Both the position numbers and the translations under genes were made by a program. Below, in pieces: positions 20,801-28,085 of a stretch of DNA of 64,000 bases; positions within the stretch are counted from its first letter, which is position 1, and every line of letters begins with the position of its first letter. The stretch comes from Magnetococcales bacterium DCbin4. GTDB taxonomy: Bacteria > Pseudomonadota > Magnetococcia > Magnetococcales > UBA8363. The notes beneath the pieces are model-generated. The model made no database searches. It was not told the DNA's origin and saw only the letters and a list, made by a program, of their open reading frames with translations. The stretch lies in assembly GCA_002753735.1 (NCBI GenBank), contig PEAN01000004.1, positions 51,160 to 115,159 of the forward strand, in the 5' to 3' direction.

Positions 20801-23800
20801 GGCCATAAATCAGGGTGCTGCCATCGGGATCCGATCCGTTGAGGATCCCCAACGTGTTGGCAAAGGTATCGGGGCCGATGGTATCGATGTACCTGATGAC
20901 CCCGGGGGCGGCCAACAGGGGCATGTCGTTGGTGGCGGTGACGTTGATGCTGAGCTGGGTCGTCGTACTGAAACTGCCATCTGAAGCGGTGAGTGAGAAC
21001 CCTTCCGTCGTATCGCCTGTCAACCGATTGAGGTTGGCGGGTACATGGAGATAGGCACCGGTGGCACTGTTGAGGTACAGGGTACCCAGCGTCCCTTCCT
21101 TGGACATCGTGTAGGTCGCAGTGCCGATGACGGTGTTGCCAAGGGTGCCGCCGGCAATGCCATAACGCAGGGTGCTGCCTTCGGGGTCCGATCCGTTCAG
21201 GATCCCGGTGACTGAAGAAAAAACATCAACGTGAAGCGTATCGATGTATCCGATGGGGGTCGGCGTTTGCAATGTCGGGGGGGTGTCGGTCGGTCGGATA
21301 TCGGCCGCCACGATGGGGTTGGTCGAACTGCTGAGCATTTGTTCGCGGGTGCCGTAGCCATCGGTGTAGGAGACCACGACCCGGATCCCCTGATTCACAT
21401 GATCCCCGGTCAGTGTGAGGGTGTTCGTCGTGGCACCGGTGATGTCGGTGCCGTTGGCCTGCCATTGATAGTGGAGGGGGCCCAATCCATCGGTATCGGC
21501 CAGGGTGCTACTGGCGGTCAGGGTTTTTCCGGCAGTGGTTTCTCCGCTGATGCTGACCGATCCCGTGGGGAGATGGTTGGTATGCTGGATGGAATCGGTG
21601 GGGCCACTGCTCATCCGTTCCACCGTGCCATAACGGTCCGTATAGCCTGCGACGACATGGATGGTCTTGCCGACATGGTGATCGGTCAGGATCAGCGTCT
21701 CACCCGTCGCCCCTTCGATATCGGTTCCGTTGGCCTGCCACTGGTAGTGGATCGTCCCCAATCCATCGGTATCCGCAAGGGTGTTGGCCGCAGTCAGGGT
21801 TGCTCCCGTTCGGGGCGTGCCGGTGATGCTGACCGATCCTGTGGGGGAATGGTTGACATGGGGAATCGTGAAGCTGAGGGTATTGGCCGCTGCCGCCTCG
21901 GCGGTGCCATCGTTGACCACAAACCGAAGGGTGACGGTGATGTCGCTGACCGTCGCGGAATAATGTAATCGCCCCTGCGCGATGTCACTGGCCGCAATCA
22001 CCTGGTTGGCCGATACCACCGTATCCCCGAGCAGCAGAACCCCCGCCTCGGGCAGCGTGTCGATCCGCACGGAAGCCATGGCATCATGATCCACATCAGA
22101 AAAACCGAAATCGCCCGGTTGGAACCGATGTGAACCCGAAACCTCCTGTGTCTTGTCCGTTCCCTGCGGTCTGTCGTTGACTGGAGTCACCTTCAGCCAG
22201 ACTGAAAATTCAGTATCGTCAAAGGCGGCTTCATCCTTGACCCGCACGTTGAAGTCAAACGTATCGTAGTCATCGCCAAAACGGTTCTCGTCAGGGTGAT
22301 AGGATAACAATCCCGCCTCAAGATCTTCCAGGGTGATTTCCTGGTTGATCATGACCATGGCGCCATCGAGCAGCAGGGAACCCCCATCGACACTTTGGAT
22401 GATCCTGATGCTGGCAAGGGTATCGATATCCTGTTCGTCCAGTCCCAGATCCCGGGGGAATAATATTTGAGTGGCATCTTCCGCCATCGTCAGATCCCAT
22501 CGGGTATCGACAGGGGGGATGAATATGGGACGGGGTGGAACAGGCGTTGGGTCCGGCACCGGCGTCGGTGTTGGGACAGGCTCTGGAACAGGCGTTGGCG
22601 TCGGGGTGGGCTCTGGAACAGGCGTCGGCGTCGGGGTGGGCTCTGGCACGGGCGTCGGCGTCGGGGTGGGCTCTGGCACAGGCGTCGGTGCTGGTTCTGG
22701 AGCAGGAGTCGGTGTTGGTTCTGGTGCAGCGGTCGGTGTTGGTTCCGGTTCGATCTGGGGTTCCAGCAAGGATTGCATGGTGTTTTGAACCGGGGTTGGC
22801 GTGACAAGGAACAGGTTCGGAGTCACTCCAGGAGTTGCGGTGAATTCAGCATTCCCCCCCAACAGATTGGCCAAAGTGATGGGTTCGGCGGTGGGGGTTG
22901 TGGTGACTTGTTGGCCGACGGCCTCGACGGTTACATCACCCTGTTCAAATGCGCCACCCGTCCCGATCAGATCGGCCAGGTTGCCAATGAAATCGGCGCC
23001 CGCACCACCGGCGGCCGGCAATGCGGGTTCCGCCCGTCCTGGAGCCGTGGTTTCGGGGGCCTGCCCCTGGCCTGGATTGGGGGCTTCGTCGATTCCTTCA
23101 GGGTCTCTGGCGGCATCCCGGGCTTCGGTGGTGGCTTCTTCGGCGGGGGTCTCGCCGATTCCCTCCTCATTTTGAGTGGTTGCTTCCGCTGCCGGAGCTT
23201 CCTTGTTATTATTGGTTTCTTCCGTCTTGGCCTGGGGTTTGTCGCCCGGTTGGGTCGTGTCGTTGCCTTGATTGTTCTGATTGTCCTGATTGTTTTCCTG
23301 GCCCTTTTCCCCCTTGGCTTTTTCGATGTCCAACTGGCCGTTCAAACGATTGATGAACGTGTCGGGTGCCTTGAAGATGGGTGCAGGGGCACCGGCACCG
23401 AAAACGACCTGGGTGGCGGTATTGGGTTCGATCAGGGTGACCGTTCCCTGTCCCTTGGCATCGGAAATGTCGAGAATGCCCGAGGTGTGGACCACGGTGG
23501 TCGAACCATCATCGGTGACCTCGCCTGAAAGTTCGCTGCCACGGATGCCGATGACCGCCGTGGGGGTCTTGATGGTGGAATGGCGTCCTTCATTCAACCC
23601 GGAGATGGCACCGCTCTGAAAACTGAAGATTCCCTTGGTGATCGTCGCCTCGAATCCCCCCTGTTTGGCCTCGGGGTTGTAGATGAACTTGTCCAGGACC
23701 GCCTGCGCCCCTTCGCCCAGTTGAAAGCTGGTGCCATCGGGAAATGCCAGTTTGACCAATCCCCCTTTTTTGGTGTATAACACGTCGCCCTTATAGACGG

Positions 23801-24263
23801 CATCGTCTTCCTTGAGGGGCCGTTCCACTCCGTCCGCCCCCTTGGCCATGACTTCGCCGATCAATTGTCCCACCTTGCCAATGGGGGGACTTGCCGGGGA
23901 TGGGGGGGCTGAAGGAACGGGGGTGTCGTTCTGGGCGACCATGGTGGGTCCGGCAACCAGGGTTCCGGCCCGGGTGGGATCGATGGTCAGCAGGGCGTTG
24001 ATCGTGTCCGGCATGAGCAGGGCACCATTGGGGGCCTTGAGGACCGGGGGGATTGCGGCGTCAAAATATCCTTCCACCGTCATCGATTGTCCGTCGGGGG
24101 TCGAAATGACCAGGTCACCACCCTGACGCATGTAGCGCCCTCCGAGGAGCATTTCCACATGGGGAAGGGTGATTTCCGAATCCAGATCGGTCAGGCCCGC
24201 ATCGCCAGGATCGGCCTTGGATGAAAGGGGGTGCGGTTCGGGGGGGGTGGGGTGAATGCTCAT
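17808..24263 (-). CDS. Giant FecR-domain / VCBS-like repeat secreted adhesin-like protein B (2151 aa)
   Basis: Tandem paralogue of giant protein A; the first ~330 residues are almost the same, including the FecR domain (~128-290). A (TPTPVPEP)n linker lies at ~498-581. Then come cadherin-like repeats (~590-800), two Ig-like units (~800-990; GTIHYQWQANGTDIEGATG), three VCBS-like units (~1000-1350; GTLYLNSATGAYLHVP), two CSPG-like units (~1360-1570), a unique beta-rich domain (~1580-1880) and a Ca-binding C-terminal region (LVLDLDGDGVELTN; MDRNANGVIDD; DENKDHRID). There is no Sec signal. The FG-GAP propeller of protein A is missing. It probably sits at the cell surface or is secreted by a type I route; no ABC exporter or membrane-fusion gene is in the window. 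GGGAA lies 6 bases before the ATG. Confidence 0.8.
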   Translation of the reverse strand: MSIHPTPPEPHPLSSKADPGDAGLTDLDSEITLPHVEMLLGGRYMRQGGDLVISTPDGQSMTVEGYFDAAIPPVLKAPNGALLMPDTINALLTIDPTRAGTLVAGPTMVAQNDTPVPSAPPSPASPPIGKVGQLIGEVMAKGADGVERPLKEDDAVYKGDVLYTKKGGLVKLAFPDGTSFQLGEGAQAVLDKFIYNPEAKQGGFEATITKGIFSFQSGAISGLNEGRHSTIKTPTAVIGIRGSELSGEVTDDGSTTVVHTSGILDISDAKGQGTVTLIEPNTATQVVFGAGAPAPIFKAPDTFINRLNGQLDIEKAKGEKGQENNQDNQNNQGNDTTQPGDKPQAKTEETNNNKEAPAAEATTQNEEGIGETPAEEATTEARDAARDPEGIDEAPNPGQGQAPETTAPGRAEPALPAAGGAGADFIGNLADLIGTGGAFEQGDVTVEAVGQQVTTTPTAEPITLANLLGGNAEFTATPGVTPNLFLVTPTPVQNTMQSLLEPQIEPEPTPTAAPEPTPTPAPEPAPTPVPEPTPTPTPVPEPTPTPTPVPEPTPTPTPVPEPVPTPTPVPDPTPVPPRPIFIPPVDTRWDLTMAEDATQILFPRDLGLDEQDIDTLASIRIIQSVDGGSLLLDGAMVMINQEITLEDLEAGLLSYHPDENRFGDDYDTFDFNVRVKDEAAFDDTEFSVWLKVTPVNDRPQGTDKTQEVSGSHRFQPGDFGFSDVDHDAMASVRIDTLPEAGVLLLGDTVVSANQVIAASDIAQGRLHYSATVSDITVTLRFVVNDGTAEAAAANTLSFTIPHVNHSPTGSVSITGTPRTGATLTAANTLADTDGLGTIHYQWQANGTDIEGATGETLILTDHHVGKTIHVVAGYTDRYGTVERMSSGPTDSIQHTNHLPTGSVSISGETTAGKTLTASSTLADTDGLGPLHYQWQANGTDITGATTNTLTLTGDHVNQGIRVVVSYTDGYGTREQMLSSSTNPIVAADIRPTDTPPTLQTPTPIGYIDTLHVDVFSSVTGILNGSDPEGSTLRYGIAGGTLGNTVIGTATYTMSKEGTLGTLYLNSATGAYLHVPANLNRLTGDTTEGFSLTASDGSFSTTTQLSINVTATNDMPLLAAPGVIRYIDTIGPDTFANTLGILNGSDPDGSTLIYGLAGGSVGNTTINGVTYDRLQSGLHGTLYLNSETGAYLHVPGNFNGLASSTSESFIVTVSDGGLTRTANLNVNITASDNHAPVLNAVAPIALVDTIIRDTFTPTTGTLVGSDVENSPLSYDISGSSGTSMTLDDLHYDRSKSGDHGTLHLDSTTGAYVFLPNEEAINSRITATTEQFSFTVFDGERTGTTALDITIAASNDIPELTHNTGTTFAQGAQVIITPSRLMATDIDTPAPELVYTLVTPPSLGTLNRNGTILGTGDTFTQQEIDGNLLSYTHDGILDQNPLGNNDLFIFSLSDGDNTLSEQSFALTYNHPPILSTNVGASLFDGGNVIISTSRLLVTDDDTLPPELVYTLSSIPTHGTLTKAGQALTSGDTFTQEDINTGTLWYNHSDDGSTLDQFTFTVNDGDNTIAEENFSLTIQPALSLAGVHHATVGNEVFLGGDYIELGISHLGSFGTTGGKPADFYGTANDSRIGMSFDHDGFNQGINSAIDFFLPGSPEERWTVGYYSAGTPHIGTNSALEGGSDITISSITDTSSGSTLSATIAATYNGSLAIQQSICFSVNSLFFRNIVTLTNVSDATIDSVRFMRSFDPDNTEYQGGDYTTINTIVHQEANNSMVQALSLPGDYYHGLTQTQAAVLFYSDDARAQVSAFPSYYNGTYTAGYGNDGFRIINLYDPGVYESAPAAGTVYTADQGISITFDVGSLESGASATFSYYTSLDNRDAGSVLASINQWGGDPLVLDLDGDGVELTNVETAPFAFDMNADGTLDRTGWVGGGDGLLVMDRNANGVIDDIRELFSEYFSPGSQGSLEALATLDENKDHRIDQHDSRFGELRVWTSEGNLVDLDHENISALILDAATTPEGTGLAGNTITGLAGFEKVDGTTGIMAEIRFAHESGTGTPPEATTQASEMDAATFDQKFMETMTLFSDGPVGSDVGSTPPPLDPFMQGTTDWMPTRFDDITPDAILDGFHSWHEDPQPDHVISHETELMNFMQ
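22546..22745 (-). repeat. ~30-bp tandem repeat encoding (PEPTPTPTPV)n in giant protein B
   Basis: The plus strand shows repeated GGGCTCTGGCACGGGCGTCG-like units, about 30 bp each with small substitutions. They code for a Pro/Thr/Glu linker between the acidic region and the first cadherin-like repeat. Like the 12-bp array in protein A, it can change length without shifting frame. Confidence 0.8.
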
Positions 24264-24355
24264 GGCTTGTTCCCAAAGAAAGGATACGAAATCGAGCGTT
24301 GGATGGGGTATTGCAAAAGCACAGCCATTTCTTCAAGTCGATCCCTCATTGAGTA

Positions 24356-24385
24356 AGTATAACACATATTTAATGATATTTTCAA
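24356..24385 (-). promoter_or_regulatory. Near-consensus sigma70 promoter of giant gene B
   Basis: On the minus strand TTGAAA is followed after 18 bases by TATACT, about 95 bases upstream of the start at 24263. The same AT-rich gap (24264-24536) must also hold the promoter of the divergent cytochrome gene, for which I see no clear boxes. Confidence 0.55.
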
Positions 24386-24536
24386 CGAAGTTTTCCATCG
24401 TGGTCAAACTGCCAGACATGCAATTTTCCCGGTTTTTCCAGAAATGCGACTGTGGTACGCTGCCTGAACTTTCGACGTTCATGGGTTCATGAATTCATCA
24501 TGTTATAGATCATCAAATAGGGTGGGACCGAAGGAC

Positions 24537-25673
24537 ATGACTGTATCAAAGGGACTTTCTGGGGGATTTCCTGGTATTGTGATTGGGTGGTTTCTGCTGT
24601 TTGTTTCCGGAGTGAATGCTGCTGCACCTGCGGATGACAAGGCACCCAGCCTGCTGAAAACGCCATCGGAGGCCTGCCAGTCGTGTCACAAGCTGATCCA
24701 TGAACAGTGGCAGAAATCGGCCCATGGGCAGCCATCCACGGCATCGCTGCTCTACCGGGCATTACTTCGACCGGATGCGGGTTGTGATAAATGTCATGCG
24801 CCATTGGCCAAGGATCAGGAACACTTTGCCAATGATGGTGCCGTTCCTTGCGTCGTCTGCCATACCCTGGAAACCTTCCGGCACGAGGCGAAGGGGGTGG
24901 GGGTGGAACTCTATTCGGTGAATGAACGCGTCGTTCAGGGACCGAACGGGGCATGGTTCGGAGCCAAGGGGGCGGTTCCCCCCGGGAGCGGTGATGAGGA
25001 GTTGGCGAGCAACCCGTTTTTCCACCATGCCAATCCTGAACTCTTCCGGACTCCGGTTGCCTGTCAGGGATGCCATGATCCTCAGAAGAAAGGGGATCCG
25101 AAGGCGTATTCCGTTGCCTGCCAAAACTGTCACATGCCGGTGGCGGGTGGTTTTGCCGATCATGGGACTCCGGCAGGGAAATCGTTACGGATGGTCAAAC
25201 GGGGTCCGATATTGTCGCTTCAGGCGGGTCGGGAAGGGAAGGATTTGAATATCCAGGTCAAACTGACCAATCTGTTGCCGCATCCTTTTCCCAATGGGGG
25301 TCCGTTCGTGGTCGGGGTGATGCGTTTGACGTTGTTGGATGCCCGGGGCGAAGTGTTGTGGGAAAATATCGAGAAGAAGAATATGGATCAGGATCCCAAG
25401 GCATTGTTTGCCTTGACGGTGGCTGATGACCTTGGACATCCGGCACCGCCCAGGGCCGTCACCACCCAACCGCCCAAGGAGAGCCGATTGAAGCCCGGTG
25501 AGACCCGTACTCTGGGATACCGATTGCAACAGCCTTCGGCGGCGCTGGTGCGTGCCGAGGTGATCGTTCTGCCTTTGGCGCCCTGGTGGTTGGACAAGCT
25601 GCCTGAAGGGAACAGGGAATTGCCCAAGGGACTTTTGGCAGCCAGAAGCGAGGTGAAACTGGCTGGACAATGA
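24537..25673 (+). CDS. Pentahaem c-type cytochrome, cytochrome c554-like, with C-terminal beta domain
   Basis: 378 aa from ATG 24537. Signal peptide (GIVIGWFLLFVSGVNAAAPA, cut near 30). Five CX2CH haem sites, CQSCH, CDKCH, CVVCH, CQGCH and CQNCH, fall within the first ~205 residues; KLIHEQWQKSAHG after the first haem is typical of the cytochrome c554/c-prime family. The remaining ~170 residues have no Cys and look like a beta-sandwich (LNIQVKLTNLLPHPFPNGG). It is a soluble periplasmic electron carrier or a subunit of a multihaem complex. Five bases separate it from the next cytochrome gene, indicating an operon. The track start at 24489 adds 16 residues that do not look like part of a signal peptide. 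Confidence 0.85.
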   Translation: MTVSKGLSGGFPGIVIGWFLLFVSGVNAAAPADDKAPSLLKTPSEACQSCHKLIHEQWQKSAHGQPSTASLLYRALLRPDAGCDKCHAPLAKDQEHFANDGAVPCVVCHTLETFRHEAKGVGVELYSVNERVVQGPNGAWFGAKGAVPPGSGDEELASNPFFHHANPELFRTPVACQGCHDPQKKGDPKAYSVACQNCHMPVAGGFADHGTPAGKSLRMVKRGPILSLQAGREGKDLNIQVKLTNLLPHPFPNGGPFVVGVMRLTLLDARGEVLWENIEKKNMDQDPKALFALTVADDLGHPAPPRAVTTQPPKESRLKPGETRTLGYRLQQPSAALVRAEVIVLPLAPWWLDKLPEGNRELPKGLLAARSEVKLAGQ

Positions 25674-25698
25674 TGTTATGTTTTGGTGGGGACACACG

Positions 25699-26712
25699 AT
25701 GATCAGGACAAAGATCGGAACTGGGGTGAAGTTGTTGTGGGTGGTGATCCTGATGTTGGGGGTGGGCGTTTCGATGGCAGGGGAATATCCTGACCCGGCG
25801 AAATTTTCAGGACCCGATGCCTGTGGCAGCGAATGTCACAAGGGAGAGGTCGCCGTCTGGAAGGAGACCCGGCATGCCTTGACGTTCAAGGAAATGGAAA
25901 CCAGTGAGAAGGGCAAGGAAATTGCGGAGAAGATGGGGGTCAAACGGCCAAAAACCGCCGATGAGTGTGCTTTTTGTCATTTCACCCGGATGGTGGTTGA
26001 CGGCAAGGTTCAGGTGACGGCGGGTCCCACATGCGAATCGTGTCACGGTGCCGGTCGGGATTGGATCAAGATCCACGGTGACTACGGCGGCAAGGATGTC
26101 AAGAAAGAGGACGAAAAGCCCGAACACAAGGCACAACGTCTGGAACAATCGCTCAAGGGGGGATTGATTCCGCCCAAGGATCTTTATTTGTGGGTTCGCA
26201 ATTGTTTCTCCTGCCACCTGGGGCATGATGAAAAGCTGGTCAATGTCGGCGGTCATACCCCGGGCAGCAACATTGAACTGGTCTCCTGGACCCAGGGCAA
26301 GCCGGGGAAGGCGGGGTCCATCCGGCATAACGTATTCTATTCCAAAGATAATGTACCCGCATCCGTCGAGCGGCGGCGTTTGATTTTCGTCGTGGGACTG
26401 ATGACTGAAATTGAATATGGTCTGCGTGCCATTGGCAAGGCGACCCAGAAGGATACCTTTGCCACCAAGATGGCCCGCCGGGTCAAGACCGCCTGGGATA
26501 AACTTCAATTGGTTTCCCAGGCGGTCGAGATCAAGGAAGTCAAGGAATTGCTTGCCGGGACGGCCGCCATTGAAAAGGAACTCAAATTGAACAATTCAGC
26601 TCCGTTGAACCAATTGGCCGATAAAGTTGGCGTGGCGACAAAGACAGTGGCCCAGGGGTATGATGGCAAGGCGTGGGCGGCGGTGGATGGGATGATTCCC
26701 TATACCCCTTGA
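25699..26712 (+). CDS. Tetrahaem c-type cytochrome (one CX3CH site), cytochrome c554 family
   Basis: 337 aa from ATG 25699, with GGGG 8 bases upstream; the track ORF begins at 25678. Signal peptide (KLLWVVILMLGVGVSMAGEY). Haem sites are CGSECH (unusual CX3CH), CAFCH, CESCH and CFSCH. GPTCESCHGAGRDW and NCFSCHLGHDEKL resemble cytochrome c554/multihaem proteins involved in nitrogen- or sulfur-compound electron transfer. The last ~120 residues are helical with no Cys. It is co-oriented and almost contiguous with the pentahaem gene and is followed by a terminator, so the two cytochromes form a short operon just ahead of the membrane electron-transfer unit. Confidence 0.85.
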   Translation: MIRTKIGTGVKLLWVVILMLGVGVSMAGEYPDPAKFSGPDACGSECHKGEVAVWKETRHALTFKEMETSEKGKEIAEKMGVKRPKTADECAFCHFTRMVVDGKVQVTAGPTCESCHGAGRDWIKIHGDYGGKDVKKEDEKPEHKAQRLEQSLKGGLIPPKDLYLWVRNCFSCHLGHDEKLVNVGGHTPGSNIELVSWTQGKPGKAGSIRHNVFYSKDNVPASVERRRLIFVVGLMTEIEYGLRAIGKATQKDTFATKMARRVKTAWDKLQLVSQAVEIKEVKELLAGTAAIEKELKLNNSAPLNQLADKVGVATKTVAQGYDGKAWAAVDGMIPYTP

Positions 26713-26751
26713 CGTGTTCCAGGGATTGCAAAAATAACGGTTAGAATATCA

Positions 26752-26787
26752 GGGGTTTTGCGGGTTTGCCCAAAAGCCCCTTTTTTT
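26752..26787 (+). terminator. Rho-independent terminator after the tetrahaem cytochrome
   Basis: GGGGTTTTG...CAAAAGCCCC forms an outer stem with one bulge around an inner GGG/CCC stem, followed by TTTTTTT. It separates the two-cytochrome operon from the downstream reductase unit, which therefore probably has its own promoter or receives read-through. Confidence 0.7.
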
Positions 26788-26817
26788 CTTGAATCATCAA
26801 TGTTCAAGGACCGACCC

Positions 26818-28083
26818 ATGTCGCTGGTGGAACTTTCCGACCCATCACAACTGTTCTGGCTGTCCGGTTTCGTTTTTGTCGTGGTTGTGGCCATCCAGGG
26901 GGTGCTGTCACTGGTCGCTCTGTTTGGACGACAACGGTTGCAATCGCGTCTGGCACGGGAACAGTTGCAGCTCTTGAAAAACCAGGTGACCCAGACGGCG
27001 GCGCTCTACCAAACCCAGATCGACATGAAACGCTCCATCTGGTCGGGATTGCGCAAATTTCGCATCGTCAAGAAACAGTCTGAAGCACGCGACGTCGTCT
27101 CTTTTCACCTCAAGCCGGAGGATGGCGGGGCGTTGCCGGGTTATTATCCGGGTCAATTCTTGACCTTCCAGGTTTGGCCCCACAAGGGGGGTAAATCGGT
27201 GACCCGATGTTATTCCCTTTCCAGTTCGCCCCGGGAAACCGATCATTACCGGGTCACCATCAAGCGCATCGGTGCCGGTGTCGATGGCAAACCAGGGTTG
27301 GTGTCCAATTATTTCATCGATTCCCTCAATGAAGGCGATACGGTGGATGTCCGGTCCCCGGCGGGCCATTTTTTTCTGGATGAATCCCGTCCCGGGCCCG
27401 TTGTGCTGATTGGCGGTGGCGTTGGCATCACCCCCGTTTTCTCCATGCTTTCGGTTTTGGCAACGGCTTCGGTCCCACGGGATACCTGGTTTTTCCATGG
27501 GGTCAAGAATGGTGATCAACACCTGTGGAAGGAATCCCTGACGAACCTGGCCGCGGCTCGGGAACATATCCGTTTGCATGTCTGTTACAGTCAACCCAAT
27601 CCCGATGATCGCGAAGGGATCGATTATCACCATCGGGGCCATGTGGATATCGACTTGTTGAAACAACTGCTCCCCTCCAACAATTTTGATTTTTTCATCT
27701 GTGGTCCCGCGGCCATGATGAATTCGCTCGTCACCAACCTGCTGCAATGGGGGGTACCGGAAGGCCGTATTCATGTTGAGACCTTCAATCCCGCCAGTAC
27801 CCGGCGGGCCGAAGGATCCTCTGCCAGCAAGAGGAAGGTACGTTTCCTGCGTTCGGGCAAGGGGGGGACCTGGCCCGATGATGGTCAAACCTTGTTGTCC
27901 ATCGCTGAAAGCCTCAAGATCCCGATGGATAGCGGATGTCAGGTCGGCCATTGCGGGGCCTGCAAGACCGTCTTGAAGCAGGGCGAGGTGACCTATCAGA
28001 CGGAACCGAGCAGCCCGCCCGAACCGGGAACCGTCCTGGCCTGTATCGCCCTTCCCAAAACCGATCTGGAAGTGGATGCCTGA
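26818..28083 (+). CDS. Membrane-anchored FAD/NAD(P) oxidoreductase with C-terminal 2Fe-2S domain
   Basis: 421 aa from ATG 26818 (AAGGA 7 bases upstream). One N-terminal membrane helix (~10-35, LFWLSGFVFVVVVAIQGVLS) and a short coiled segment precede an FNR-like module. Its FAD motif is RCYSLSSSP (~140), the NAD(P) loop GGGVGITP (~205) and the terminal nicotinamide motif FFICGPAAMMNS (~300). A plant-type 2Fe-2S ferredoxin domain follows (~345-421) with CQVGHCGACKT and the last Cys in VLACIA. It should oxidise NAD(P)H, or reduce NAD(P)+, on the cytoplasmic face and pass electrons to downstream partners. The next gene starts 2 bases after its stop. Confidence 0.88.
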   Translation: MSLVELSDPSQLFWLSGFVFVVVVAIQGVLSLVALFGRQRLQSRLAREQLQLLKNQVTQTAALYQTQIDMKRSIWSGLRKFRIVKKQSEARDVVSFHLKPEDGGALPGYYPGQFLTFQVWPHKGGKSVTRCYSLSSSPRETDHYRVTIKRIGAGVDGKPGLVSNYFIDSLNEGDTVDVRSPAGHFFLDESRPGPVVLIGGGVGITPVFSMLSVLATASVPRDTWFFHGVKNGDQHLWKESLTNLAAAREHIRLHVCYSQPNPDDREGIDYHHRGHVDIDLLKQLLPSNNFDFFICGPAAMMNSLVTNLLQWGVPEGRIHVETFNPASTRRAEGSSASKRKVRFLRSGKGGTWPDDGQTLLSIAESLKIPMDSGCQVGHCGACKTVLKQGEVTYQTEPSSPPEPGTVLACIALPKTDLEVDA

Positions 28084-28085
28084 AG

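Noticed and set aside
22467-23528. 353-aa plus-strand ORF rich in Gly/Trp/Arg
   Set aside because: Antisense to the Pro/Thr repeat and FecR region of giant protein B; its low complexity mirrors that repeat.
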